A DNA stretch of 64,000 nucleotides from Marinobacter sp. THAF197a (lineage in GTDB: Bacteria; Pseudomonadota; Gammaproteobacteria; Pseudomonadales; Oleiphilaceae). This document shows, in pieces, positions 1 through 8,758 of the stretch. The stretch spans positions 496,001 through 560,000 of the forward strand of contig NZ_CP045324.1 in the NCBI RefSeq assembly GCF_009363275.1. Direction: 5' to 3'. The notes beneath the pieces are model-generated. The model searched no databases, had not been told where the DNA came from, and saw only the letters and a list, made by a program, of their open reading frames with translations. The first letter of the stretch is position 1; each line of letters begins with the position of its first letter. The position numbers and the translations under genes are program-made.

Positions 1-68
1 CCGTGGGCGTGGCAGCGTTGCCGAAAGGTGTGCCTGTGGAAATGGAAGCCGTGATGGTGCTCAGCTAA
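1..68 (+). CDS. ridA: RidA family protein, C-terminal end (partial)
   Basis: Only the last 21 codons are present, ending at TAA 66-68. The tail reads VGVAALPKGVPVEMEAVMVL, which matches the conserved C-terminus of RidA/YjgF enamine/imine deaminases (RSAVGVAALPKGAPVEIEA in relatives). RidA hydrolyses reactive 2-aminoacrylate in the cytoplasm. Its position ahead of oxyR and recG agrees with the spoT-ridA-oxyR-recG order known from pseudomonads. The stop overlaps the convergent reductase gene by 8 bp. Confidence 0.75.
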   Translation, partial: VGVAALPKGVPVEMEAVMVLS

Positions 69-930
69 GGCCGTCGATGAGTTCCCGGTATCCTGCCTTG
101 TAATCGGGGTACCGGAACTCAAAGCCGGTGGCCAGCAGGCGCTGATTGCTGCATCGCTTGCTGCCGGCTCTGCCGCCCTTACGGGCACCCTCCACCGGAT
201 CTTTACACGGCACCTGCTGCCGAACCCACGCTACCACGTCATCCAGCCGCACCGGCTCGCAATCACTACCAATGTAGAGATCGTCCAGTGGTTCTCCCTT
301 CATGGCATTTTCTGTCAGCCAGGCGACCGCCCGGGCCGCATCCTGCTCGTGAATCCGGTTGCTGAACGGGGCAGGGGGCTCTGGGTTCATTCGCCCTTCA
401 AGAACCTCCTCCAGAAAGCGTTGCCGGCTGTGGCCGTAAATACCGCTGAACCGGACCACGGTGGCCGGGTGAATACTGTTCAGGGCGGTCTGTTCGCCTT
501 CGAGAATGAGTTGCCCGGTGAAGCGGTCTGGCCTGGCCTCACTGTGTTCATCCACCCAGCTGTCGTCGTTCTGGGCGTACACGCTGGTGCTGCTGATGAA
601 CAGGAGTCTGGTTAATTTATTCGGACCCAGGGCATTGATCAGGTTCTGTAGTCCGGTGACGTAGGCATCCCGGTAACCCGGTTCGTCGTAGCTTGATGGT
701 GTCAGGCAATAAATCACCACATCAAGATTTTCTGGCAGCTGGCCCTTCAGTGTGTCTGGCCGGGTCAGGTCGGCACCTATACCTGTAACCTCGGGCGGTA
801 CCTTGTGTGGGTTCCGGCGCAAGCCGTACACGTCAGCCGTCTTCGCCAGCAAGGAGGCGATGTCGCCACCCAGCTTGCCGCAGCCCGCCACCAGGATTCG
901 CGTTGAATGTTTGCGATCCGTCATTGCCAT
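61..930 (-). CDS. YeeZ-like NAD(P)-dependent epimerase/dehydratase
   Basis: A protein of about 289 residues of the extended short-chain dehydrogenase fold. The Rossmann motif GCGKLG (GxGxxG) sits near the N-terminus. A central FISSTSVYAQ segment matches the SSTSVYG stretch of E. coli YeeZ, and the C-terminus GFEFRYPDY resembles the end of YeeZ. The substrate is unknown; the family looks like sugar-nucleotide epimerases but no reaction is assigned. A TTG at 942 extends the frame, but its SD-like AAGGA touches that codon, so ATG 930 is preferred (ATG 924 is also possible). It lies between ridA and oxyR on the opposite strand, overlaps ridA by 8 bp, and shares a 76-bp divergent region with oxyR, so OxyR control is possible but not shown. 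Confidence 0.8.
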   Translation of the reverse strand: MAMTDRKHSTRILVAGCGKLGGDIASLLAKTADVYGLRRNPHKVPPEVTGIGADLTRPDTLKGQLPENLDVVIYCLTPSSYDEPGYRDAYVTGLQNLINALGPNKLTRLLFISSTSVYAQNDDSWVDEHSEARPDRFTGQLILEGEQTALNSIHPATVVRFSGIYGHSRQRFLEEVLEGRMNPEPPAPFSNRIHEQDAARAVAWLTENAMKGEPLDDLYIGSDCEPVRLDDVVAWVRQQVPCKDPVEGARKGGRAGSKRCSNQRLLATGFEFRYPDYKAGYRELIDGLS

Positions 931-1006
931 AGACAATTTCAATCCTTATGCTTTCGCTGATAAAGTATGTGAAACTTCGACCTGCACCCTGTGACCGGAG
1001 CTCACC

Positions 1007-1966
1007 ATGACACTCACCGAGTTACGATACGTCGTTACGCTTGCCCGGGAAAGGCATTTTGGCCGCGCGGCAGAGCGTTGTCACGTCAGTCAGCCCACGT
1101 TGAGTGTGGCGGTTAAAAAGCTGGAAGATGAGCTCGGCATTCCGTTGTTTGAGCGGAGCAAAAGCAGTATCCGCGTCACTGAAGTGGGCCAGCGGATTAT
1201 CGAGCAGGCCCAGCGGGTTCTGGACCAGGTGGGTGTCATCAAGGACATGGCCCAGGACGGCAAGAATCAGCTCAACTCGCCGCTCAAGGTGGGTGCCATC
1301 TACACCATTGGTCCCTATCTGTTTCCGCACCTGTTGCCGGAGTTGCGCCGCGCCGCGCCGGAAATGCCGCTCTACATAGAAGAGAACTACACCGCCAACC
1401 TGCGACAGAAACTCCGTCATTCCGATCTCGATGCCATCATCATCGCCTTGCCATTTGAAGAGCCGGAGGTGGTCACGCTGCCGCTGTATGATGAACCCTT
1501 CGTGGTGTTGCTACCGGCTGACCACCCGCTGACGGCGAAAGACCAGATCACGGCGGAAGAGATGTCCAAAGAGCAGCTTCTGTTGTTAGGGCCGGGCCAC
1601 TGTTTCCGGGACCAGGTGCTGGAATCCTGCCCGCCATTGGTTGATGCCATCACCAAGCGCACTGATAACGGCCAACCTGAACTGGTTACTGAAGGTAGTT
1701 CTCTGGAAACCATAAGGCACATGGTGGCTTCAGGGTTAGGGATCACCGTGTTACCCCTGTCTGCCGCCACCGCCATCAAATACCAGGAAGATATCCTGGC
1801 GGTGCGCCCGTTTGCGCCGCCGGTACCCTTCCGCACAGTCGCCCTGGCCTGGCGCGTAACCTTCCCCCGCCCGAAAGCCATTGATGTGTTGTCGCTGGCG
1901 GCCAGCCAGTGCCGCGTAATGGAGAAGGCGAAAACGGCAACGCCGGTGGTTGCTGAGCGCGCCTGA
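1007..1966 (+). CDS. oxyR: hydrogen peroxide sensor/regulator OxyR
   Basis: LysR-type regulator of 319 residues. The N-terminal winged HTH (about residues 1-60) includes HFGRAAERCHVSQPTLS. The C-terminal domain carries the two redox cysteines at exactly the E. coli OxyR positions, C199 (GHCFRDQ) and C208 (ESC), followed by the conserved SSLETIRHMVASGLGITVLP. Disulphide formation between these residues activates antioxidant genes on peroxide exposure. Start ATG 1007 has GGAG six bases upstream. recG begins 8 bp after the stop, so the two are probably co-transcribed, as in Pseudomonas. Confidence 0.96.
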   Translation: MTLTELRYVVTLARERHFGRAAERCHVSQPTLSVAVKKLEDELGIPLFERSKSSIRVTEVGQRIIEQAQRVLDQVGVIKDMAQDGKNQLNSPLKVGAIYTIGPYLFPHLLPELRRAAPEMPLYIEENYTANLRQKLRHSDLDAIIIALPFEEPEVVTLPLYDEPFVVLLPADHPLTAKDQITAEEMSKEQLLLLGPGHCFRDQVLESCPPLVDAITKRTDNGQPELVTEGSSLETIRHMVASGLGITVLPLSAATAIKYQEDILAVRPFAPPVPFRTVALAWRVTFPRPKAIDVLSLAASQCRVMEKAKTATPVVAERA

Positions 1967-1974
1967 GGGCTGTT

Positions 1975-4050
1975 ATGACGTCACTGGACGACATCTCCGT
2001 TACCCAGCTCAAGGGCGTAGGAAGCGCCCTCGCGGGAACGCTTGCCAAGCTGGGTATCCATTCCATTCAGGACCTCCTGTTTCATCTGCCTTATCGTTAC
2101 GAAGACCGAACCCGCGTTGTCCCCATGGGCAGTTTGCGCATCGGCGACGTGGCGGTGGTCGAAGGCGAAGTCATGAAGGCCGACCTGGTAATGGGGCGCC
2201 GTCGATCGCTTCAGGTTACCCTGCGGGATGACAGTGGTTTTCTGGTGATGCGGTTCTTCCACTTTAACGCAGCCCAGAAAAACCAGCTGACTGAAGGCGC
2301 TCGGGTTCGTTGTTTCGGTGAGGTTCGCCCCGGCCGGGCCGGTTATGAGTTCTATCACCCCGAATACCAGGTTAATCCGCCACCCATGGCAGCTGCCGGT
2401 GAGGCGACACTGACTCCGGTCTACCCGCTGACCGAGGGCATTCAGCAGCCCCGGGTGCGAGGCCTGTGCCAGCAGGCACTGGGTTACCTGGCCCGTTTCC
2501 CGATCAAGGACTGGTTGCCGCCGTCACTGTTATCAGACTATCAACTGCCTGGTATTACTGACGCGGTCAAACTGGTGCATTCTCCTCCTGCCGATGCGGC
2601 GGTGCATTTGCTGATGGAGGGCCGGCACCCGGCCCAGCAGCGCCTGGTGATGGAGGAATTGCTGGCCCATCAACTCAGCCTGTTGCAGGTGCGTGAGCAG
2701 ATTCAGGCCCGGGCGGCGCTCCCACTGTTGCCGATCGGTGACTTGCCGGAGCAGTTCCTTGACCAACTGCCGTTCAGCCTGACTGGCGCCCAGAAGCAGG
2801 TGATGAAGGAGATCCGGCAAGACCTCAGTCAGCCGGTGCCCATGCTGCGCCTGGTTCAGGGCGATGTTGGTTCCGGAAAAACCGTGGTGGCAGCTCTGGC
2901 AGCGCTACAAGCCATTGGCTCGGGCGCTCAGGTAGCCCTGATGGCACCGACGGAGATTCTGGCCGAGCAGCATTACCGGAACTTCCAGGGCTGGCTTGCC
3001 CCTTTAGGGATTGAACTCGCCTGGTTGTCTGGCAAGGTAAAGGGCAAGGCCCGGCAGGAGGCTCTGGCAGCGGTTGCTTCCGGCCAGGCGCAGGTGGCCA
3101 TCGGTACCCATGCGCTGTTCCAGGACGAGGTTCAGTTCCAGCGCCTGGCCCTGGTGATTGTTGACGAGCAACACCGGTTTGGTGTGCACCAGCGCCTGGC
3201 GCTTCGCGAGAAAGGCGTCGGCGGTCAGTTGGCCCCGCATCAGTTGATCATGACCGCAACACCGATCCCCCGAACCCTGGCCATGAGTGCCTACGCCGAC
3301 CTGGACACGTCGGTGATCGACGAACTGCCGCCTGGCCGGAAGCCGATAGAAACCGTTGTGCTGCCGGATTCCCGCCGTGATGATATTGTTGAACGGGTGC
3401 GCACCGCCTGCCGTCAAGGCCGCCAGGCGTATTGGGTGTGCACGCTGATTGAGGAATCCGAAGCGCTACAGTGTCAGGCTGCGGAGGTGACAGCGCAGGA
3501 GCTGGCGGAGCGATTGCCGGATCTGAAAATCGGATTGGTCCATGGTCGGCTCAAAGCCGTAGATAAGGCCAGCGTAATGGAACGCTTCAAGAGTGGCGAG
3601 CTGGACTTGCTGGTGGCCACCACCGTGATTGAGGTGGGAGTTGATGTACCCAATGCGTCGCTGATCATCATTGAGAACCCGGAGCGTCTTGGGCTGGCGC
3701 AACTGCATCAGCTGCGGGGGCGTGTGGGCCGGGGGGAACAGGCCAGTTTCTGTGTGTTGATGTATCACCCGCCTTTGTCGAATAACGGAAAAGCAAGGTT
3801 GCAGGCGCTCAGAGACAGCCAGGATGGTTTCTTTATTGCCGAAAAAGACCTTGAGATTCGTGGCCCGGGTGAAGTTCTGGGTACCCGCCAGACGGGCCTG
3901 ATGCAGTTCAGGCTCGCGGATTTTGAACGGGACAAGGGCTGGATCGAACCCGTCAAAGCGATGGCGCCCGCGCTCATGCGACAGCCAGCGGTGGTGTCCG
4001 CTCTAATCAGGCGATGGCTCGGGGAGAATATTCGGTACGGCGAGGTGTGA
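1975..4050 (+). CDS. recG: ATP-dependent DNA helicase RecG
   Basis: 691 residues, the usual RecG length. The order is an N-terminal wedge/OB domain (about 1-165), then a superfamily 2 helicase core with Walker A GDVGSGKT (296-303) and motif II DEQH (397-400). Motif III is TATPIPRTLAMSAYADLD, and QLRGRVGRG lies in motif VI. The C-terminal TRG-type segment PGEVLGTRQTG is present. RecG remodels stalled replication forks and branch-migrates Holliday junctions in the nucleoid. It follows oxyR by 8 bp. No intrinsic terminator was seen directly after it; a 118-bp gap leads to the next gene. Confidence 0.97.
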   Translation: MTSLDDISVTQLKGVGSALAGTLAKLGIHSIQDLLFHLPYRYEDRTRVVPMGSLRIGDVAVVEGEVMKADLVMGRRRSLQVTLRDDSGFLVMRFFHFNAAQKNQLTEGARVRCFGEVRPGRAGYEFYHPEYQVNPPPMAAAGEATLTPVYPLTEGIQQPRVRGLCQQALGYLARFPIKDWLPPSLLSDYQLPGITDAVKLVHSPPADAAVHLLMEGRHPAQQRLVMEELLAHQLSLLQVREQIQARAALPLLPIGDLPEQFLDQLPFSLTGAQKQVMKEIRQDLSQPVPMLRLVQGDVGSGKTVVAALAALQAIGSGAQVALMAPTEILAEQHYRNFQGWLAPLGIELAWLSGKVKGKARQEALAAVASGQAQVAIGTHALFQDEVQFQRLALVIVDEQHRFGVHQRLALREKGVGGQLAPHQLIMTATPIPRTLAMSAYADLDTSVIDELPPGRKPIETVVLPDSRRDDIVERVRTACRQGRQAYWVCTLIEESEALQCQAAEVTAQELAERLPDLKIGLVHGRLKAVDKASVMERFKSGELDLLVATTVIEVGVDVPNASLIIIENPERLGLAQLHQLRGRVGRGEQASFCVLMYHPPLSNNGKARLQALRDSQDGFFIAEKDLEIRGPGEVLGTRQTGLMQFRLADFERDKGWIEPVKAMAPALMRQPAVVSALIRRWLGENIRYGEV

Positions 4051-4168
4051 GGCCGAGGCCATACTCTGTTGGCTCATTGTGGCCTGACCCACTTTCTGCC
4101 CAGAGTTTGCTTGAAATTAGCTGCACAATGCAGCCAAATAGGTATCAAACCTTCTTTTGGAGAAAGCT

Positions 4169-5539
4169 ATGGAGCTCCCTGTTGCGGTTCAGCAAGCGCT
4201 TGGCGACAGCGCCGCGGGGGTGTCGCTGAGAAACGCGAACCAGATTCAGCCGCAGCACCTGTTGCGTATGGTGCTGCTGAATGACAGCGAAGGTAATCTG
4301 CAGGCTATTTGCCGGCGGGATGACTTGCTGGATCTGGAAGCGCTGAACAAACAGCTTGGCCGTGATCTGAGGATGATGCAGCGGCGCGAGCAGGTCCGGG
4401 TGCGCCAACGCTCCGGATTACAGGAATTGCCCGCCTTGCCATCGTTGACCGGTTGGCCGACCGTGATCGACCAGAGGGTGGATGAACTGGAATCCGTCGC
4501 CCTGGAATTGGCGGATCAGAAACTGGCGATCATGATGCCAGCGGAGGATTTCCGCCAATTGACCGCCAAGGCCGAACGCCATGACTTTGCGGTGGATACC
4601 GACACCATCTCTGTGAATCTCGACAATCACGGTGCTGATCGGGACCAGTTGCATTCTGCGCTGAAAAAATTTACTGGCCTGCGCATCCAGCAACGGCTGG
4701 AGGATACCCTGGAATTACCGCCACTGCCTGAGACCGCCCAGCGCATTATTCACCTTCGGGTAAACCCGAACGCGGTGATGGGTGACCTTGTGGATGTGGT
4801 AGAGAGCGATCCCAGCCTGGCAGCCCAGGTAGTAAGCTGGGCGTCGTCCTCGTTTTATGCCGCAGCGGGGCAGGTGCGCTCGGTGCACGATGCGGTGTCG
4901 CGGGTGCTGGGCTTTGATCTGGTGATGAACCTTGCTATGGGCCTGGCCCTTGGGCGGGCACTCAAACACCCGAAAGACCATCCGGATGGCTACGTGGATT
5001 ACTGGCAGCAGGCCATCTGGCAGGCGCAATCGGCTGGCATTCTGGCGAGTATGATGCCCAGGGGCCGGCGCCCGATGTTTGGCCTGGCGTATCTGGCTGG
5101 CCTGTTGCACAACTTTGGCCACCTGGTGCTGGCCCAGGTGTTTCCTCCCCATTTCAAACTGGTTTGCCGCTCTCTGGAAGTGAACCCGCATATCGATTCC
5201 AGCGTGATCGAACACTACTTGTTAGGCATCACCCGTGAGCAGATCTCCGCCCAGCTGATGGAAAATTGGGGCATGCCCGACGAAGTAACCCTGGCCATCC
5301 GGTATCAAAAGAATCCCACCTACGATGGCCCCCACAGTGATTACGCGCGATTGCTTTGGTTGGGGCGTCAGTTGCTGACAGAACGAGGGGTTGCCTTGGG
5401 AGCGGGAAAGCTGGCTGACGCTTCCGTATATGAGGAGTTGGGCCTGGATCGAGAGGCTGTGGAGGAACAGTTCGATGAGCTGGTCAACAGCAAAGACAGC
5501 ATTATGGCCATGGCCGGCATGATGGGCCAAGGCTCGTAA
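4169..5539 (+). CDS. YbaK-like plus HDOD domain signalling protein
   Basis: 456 residues. The C-terminal half holds an HDOD domain: LPPLPETAQRIIHLR opens it, and DPSLAAQVVSWASS and AVSRVLGFDLVMNLAMGLAL are typical. HDOD domains are non-catalytic relatives of HD phosphohydrolases used in signalling. The N-terminal 140 residues (PVAVQQALGDS, DLEALNKQLGRDL, GWPTVIDQRVDEL) resemble YbaK/ProX aminoacyl-tRNA deacylase domains, an unusual fusion. A TTG at 4157 would add four residues, but it overlaps the SD; GGAG at 4159-4162 is correctly spaced for ATG 4169. The function is unknown; a regulatory role linked to tRNA charging is only an inference. Confidence 0.85.
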   Translation: MELPVAVQQALGDSAAGVSLRNANQIQPQHLLRMVLLNDSEGNLQAICRRDDLLDLEALNKQLGRDLRMMQRREQVRVRQRSGLQELPALPSLTGWPTVIDQRVDELESVALELADQKLAIMMPAEDFRQLTAKAERHDFAVDTDTISVNLDNHGADRDQLHSALKKFTGLRIQQRLEDTLELPPLPETAQRIIHLRVNPNAVMGDLVDVVESDPSLAAQVVSWASSSFYAAAGQVRSVHDAVSRVLGFDLVMNLAMGLALGRALKHPKDHPDGYVDYWQQAIWQAQSAGILASMMPRGRRPMFGLAYLAGLLHNFGHLVLAQVFPPHFKLVCRSLEVNPHIDSSVIEHYLLGITREQISAQLMENWGMPDEVTLAIRYQKNPTYDGPHSDYARLLWLGRQLLTERGVALGAGKLADASVYEELGLDREAVEEQFDELVNSKDSIMAMAGMMGQGS

Positions 5540-5563
5540 AAAAGCCGGCCTTGGAAGGCCGGC
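5538..5563 (-). terminator. intrinsic terminator for the DUF2489 operon
   Basis: A nine-base stem (5544-5552 with 5555-5563, GCCGGCCTT/AAGGCCGGC) is followed on the minus strand by six T residues. The U-tract orientation serves leftward transcripts from the molybdoenzyme/DUF2489 pair. The hairpin lies directly behind the HDOD stop codon and may also slow rightward transcription. Confidence 0.8.
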
Positions 5564-5815
5564 AAATTCAACCGCTTTGCAGAGTCGTCCAAACTTATCA
5601 GGAGACAACAACACAGGTTTCTGCCCCGGATGCGTGGGGGCAGCGTCCTTGTTTAAAGTTAGACAAGCTACGGGAAAAGGAAAGCACCAAACGCTGCTTC
5701 GCAATCCATGAGCGCAACGTCAGGTTTGCACGGAAAGCAAAACTATTGATTTGCTTTGCTATATTTCTCTGGGCGCCCGGCTATCCGTTACAAAAAATTA
5801 CAAAATAGGCGCCGA
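5564..5815. other. intergenic stretch, no gene recognised
   Basis: About 250 bp between the HDOD-side terminator and the stop of the DUF2489 gene. It becomes AT-rich towards 5740-5810. Short reading frames exist but have no SD, no conserved motif and overlap the terminator. It would be a long 3' untranslated region for leftward transcripts. Confidence 0.5.
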
Positions 5816-6274
5816 TCAATCGAAACGATGGTGCCGTATGGCGGTTGCCGCCCGGCGCACCTCGTCTGAATGGGCCTGTTCGACGGCATGGCGTTCTTTA
5901 TCCATCTTCTCGACAAAGCGGGTGTCAGTGGCCTGTCGGGCCCGATGAGTCGGCATGTGCTGAATCTTGTCGTGAACCTCCTGAAACACCCGGAAAGGTG
6001 ATTTTTCCAGCAGGTCCGGGGCAACGTGGTCCAGCAAGCCCTTGAGTCGCAGGCAAGCCTCGGAGTACTCCACCTGGTCTTCCTCCACCGCCATGGCAAT
6101 AATCCGGATGCTCTCAATCATCTCGTCCCGGCGCTTGGCCCGAAACTCCTCCGATTTTTTCTGGCGCAACCGGTGTTCCGAGATCGCCCTGGCCTGGCGC
6201 CAGATGTAGAACAGCAGAATGCCTATGGCCACCAGGCCAATAACGATGATGACCAGTTGGAGCCCTCTGGGCAT
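5816..6274 (-). CDS. DUF2489-type single-span membrane protein
   Basis: 152 residues. One N-terminal transmembrane helix (LVIIVIGLVAIGILLFYIW) is followed by a charged, mostly helical cytoplasmic region with repeated Glu/Arg pairs (EHRLRQKKSEEFRAKRRDEM). I assign it to the DUF2489 family by this layout; the role is unknown. ATG 6274 has an AGGGAG six bases upstream and avoids the overlap with the preceding gene that a longer start at 6343 would create. It begins 25 bp after the molybdoenzyme stop, so the two genes are likely co-transcribed. Confidence 0.75.
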   Translation of the reverse strand: MPRGLQLVIIVIGLVAIGILLFYIWRQARAISEHRLRQKKSEEFRAKRRDEMIESIRIIAMAVEEDQVEYSEACLRLKGLLDHVAPDLLEKSPFRVFQEVHDKIQHMPTHRARQATDTRFVEKMDKERHAVEQAHSDEVRRAATAIRHHRFD

Positions 6275-6299
6275 GATGTGTCTCCCTGTGGTGAATGTG

Positions 6300-8594
6300 T
6301 CAGGCCTGCTTGAGTTGCGCTTCAGTTTGCCAGACTTTGACACTCACTACCTGCCCATTTAACACGGATGTGCCGGAAACCGGGTCCACATCTGCGTCGT
6401 TGAGCACGTCATTGATGCTGGCGCCAGCATGGGCCGCCGCCGTGGACTGGCCGGTGCCCGGGCGATGATGACCCCAGCCATGGGGGATGGACACCACGCC
6501 GGGCATAATATCTTCGGTCACTTCCACCGGCAGGACCACTGATCGGCCGCCGGAGCCGATTTCCGCCTGCTGGCCGTCGGTCAGCCCACGGGTTTCGGCA
6601 TCCACTGGGTGCATCATCAGTGTGCAGCGGCTTTTGCCCTTCACCAGTCGCTGACTGTTGTGCATCCAGGAGTTATTGCTGCGCACATGGCGCCGGCCGA
6701 TCAGCTGCAAGTCATCGGCTTTGCCGGGCTCCAGCAAGGCTTTCAGCCGTTCTACATCGGCAAGATATCGGCGTGGTGCCAGCTGTATCTTGCCATCCCG
6801 GGTATACAGGCGCTCTGGCAGCGAGGGTTGCAGGGGGCCAAGATCAACGCCGCTGGGATAGTCTTTCAGCAAGGACAATGACAAACCTTTGGGTAACTCC
6901 TGCCAGCGCCGATTCAGGGGGCTGAGTTTGGCGAGGCCTTTCAGGGGGTGGCGCTTGGGCAAGCTGTCCATGGCCAGGTCCAGTGCCGGCTGGACGAGCT
7001 TGCCTGCCTTGCCCAGGTTGGCGCCGTAGGGGCCGGTGCGCAGCAGGGCGTCCAGAATCGGGTCTGGCCCCAAGGCTTTGAATGCCTTCCAGCCCAGCTC
7101 AGAGCGCAGTGGCAAACGACCGCCTTTGCGAGCTTTCTCCAGGCGATGGGCCAGTTCCAGAAGAATCTGCCAGTCGTGGCGAGCGTCTGGTACAGGTTCA
7201 AACAGGGCTTCGCTGTATTTGGCCACGTTGCGAACCGCAAACATACTGAAAATCAGATCGTAATGGCTGCGCTCAAGCGCGGCGGTGGGCGGCAGTATCA
7301 CGTCGGCGTGGCGGGTGGTTTCGTTCAGGTAGTAATCCACTGACACCATAAACTCGAGACCTTCGAGGGCCTCATCCAGCCGTTGTCCATTAGGATTCGA
7401 CAGAACCGGGTTCCCGGCCACGGTCACGAATGCACGAATCTGCCCATCACCGGGGGTGAGCATTTCATCAGCCATGGTGCTGGCCGGGTACTCGCCGGCA
7501 AACTCCGGCAGCCCGCGAACCCGGCTGTGCCGCTTGGCGAAGTGGCCATTCTGGCCAGACAAGGCCCCCAGTGCCACCAGGTCAACAGCGGGTTGGGTAA
7601 ACAGAACACCGCCGGGAATATCCAGTTTGCCTGTCAGGATGTTGAGGCAGTAGGCCAGCCAGGTGGTGGTGGCACCGAACGCCTGGGTGCTGGTACCCAT
7701 TCGGGTATACAGGGCAGCCTTGCGGGTGTTCGCCAGATCCCGGGCCAGCTGGCGAATATCGTCAGCGGCAATGCCCGTGGCTTCTGCGACCGATTCCGGG
7801 CTGAAGCCAAGCGCCGCCAACCGCAGCAGGTCCATGTCTTTCACCAGCCGCTCGGCCGCGCCGGCGTTAACCAGGTTCTCCGCAAACAGGGTATGTACCA
7901 TGGCCATCAGCAGCAGGGCATCGGTGCCGGGGCGAACAAAGTGGAACTGGTCCGCGAGCTTGGCGGTTTCCGTGCGGCGGGGGTCGATCACAACCAGCTT
8001 GCCGCCACGCTGTTTCAGGGCTTTTATCCGCCCGCGTACGTCCGGCACCGTCATCAGGCTGCCATTGGAGGCCATCGGATTGCCGCCAATGCAGATGAAA
8101 AGGTCGGTATTGTCGATGTCCGGAATCGGGAACAGTATCTGATGCCCGAACATTTCCAGGCTGGCCAGCATGTGAGGTAGCTGGTCGTTGGAAGTGGCAG
8201 AGAAGCGGTTTTGGGTGCCAATGGCATGCAAGAACGGCATGGTGGTCATCAGGGTGCCGTGGTTATGTACGTTGGGGTTGCCCAGGTACACGCCAATGCT
8301 GTTGCGGCCATGGCGCTTGCGAATATCGGTCAGCCGCTCGGCCACCAGGTCAAAGGCGTCGTCCCAGGAGATCTCCTGCCAACCGTCGGCGGTTTTGCGG
8401 ATCGGCTTGCGCAGGCGTTCGACATCCTCATGCAAATCCTGCAGCGCCACGGCTTTCGGGCAGATGTGGCCCTGGCTGAGCGGGTCTTGCTCGTCCCCCT
8501 TGATGGAGGCAATCTTGCCATCCTGAACCTCAATCGCGACGCCACACATGGCCTCACAAAGATGACAGGTACGGTAGTGTGTGCCGTTTTGCAT
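6300..8594 (-). CDS. molybdopterin oxidoreductase (FdhF/NapA superfamily)
   Basis: 764 residues, no signal peptide, so a cytoplasmic member of the DMSO-reductase superfamily. An N-terminal [4Fe-4S] site is formed by C10, C13, C17 and C45 (CHLCEAMC...HIC). The bis-MGD core includes ICIGGNPMASN, VVIDPRRTETA and FVRPGTDALLL; a C-terminal MoCo-binding domain starts near residue 640 (LIGRRHVRSNNSWMHN, IPHGWGHHRPG). Where formate dehydrogenases and NapA have the Sec/Cys molybdenum ligand, this protein reads FSATSNDQLPHM with no cysteine, so the metal site and substrate differ from those enzymes. No electron-transfer subunit lies beside it; a DUF2489 protein follows. The substrate cannot be stated. 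Confidence 0.85.
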   Translation of the reverse strand: MQNGTHYRTCHLCEAMCGVAIEVQDGKIASIKGDEQDPLSQGHICPKAVALQDLHEDVERLRKPIRKTADGWQEISWDDAFDLVAERLTDIRKRHGRNSIGVYLGNPNVHNHGTLMTTMPFLHAIGTQNRFSATSNDQLPHMLASLEMFGHQILFPIPDIDNTDLFICIGGNPMASNGSLMTVPDVRGRIKALKQRGGKLVVIDPRRTETAKLADQFHFVRPGTDALLLMAMVHTLFAENLVNAGAAERLVKDMDLLRLAALGFSPESVAEATGIAADDIRQLARDLANTRKAALYTRMGTSTQAFGATTTWLAYCLNILTGKLDIPGGVLFTQPAVDLVALGALSGQNGHFAKRHSRVRGLPEFAGEYPASTMADEMLTPGDGQIRAFVTVAGNPVLSNPNGQRLDEALEGLEFMVSVDYYLNETTRHADVILPPTAALERSHYDLIFSMFAVRNVAKYSEALFEPVPDARHDWQILLELAHRLEKARKGGRLPLRSELGWKAFKALGPDPILDALLRTGPYGANLGKAGKLVQPALDLAMDSLPKRHPLKGLAKLSPLNRRWQELPKGLSLSLLKDYPSGVDLGPLQPSLPERLYTRDGKIQLAPRRYLADVERLKALLEPGKADDLQLIGRRHVRSNNSWMHNSQRLVKGKSRCTLMMHPVDAETRGLTDGQQAEIGSGGRSVVLPVEVTEDIMPGVVSIPHGWGHHRPGTGQSTAAAHAGASINDVLNDADVDPVSGTSVLNGQVVSVKVWQTEAQLKQA

Positions 8595-8702
8595 GGAGCT
8601 CTCCCGGAATTGTTGTTTTAGGTTTCAAGTTGCAACCAGATTATCAGGAAATGGCTGCCAGATAAAAGAACGGATGGCAAAGGACAGCTGACCTTTGTTC
8701 AT

Positions 8703-8729
8703 AAAAAAGGCCAGTCCGGAGACTGGCCT
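8703..8729 (-). terminator. terminator of first porin-lipoprotein operon
   Basis: A nine-base stem AGGCCAGTC/GACTGGCCT (8708-8716 with 8721-8729) with a CGGA loop is followed on the minus strand by TTTTTT. It lies 30 bp past the lipoprotein stop codon. Confidence 0.9.
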
Positions 8730-8758
8730 GAACGTCTATCGAAATGTCGGTGGAACCC

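Noticed and set aside
5551..5808. An 85-codon plus-strand frame after the HDOD gene
   Set aside because: It begins inside the terminator stem, has no SD, and shows no recognisable protein features.
7383..8180. A 265-codon frame antisense to the molybdoenzyme
   Set aside because: It lies fully inside a clear conserved coding gene and shows no motif of its own.
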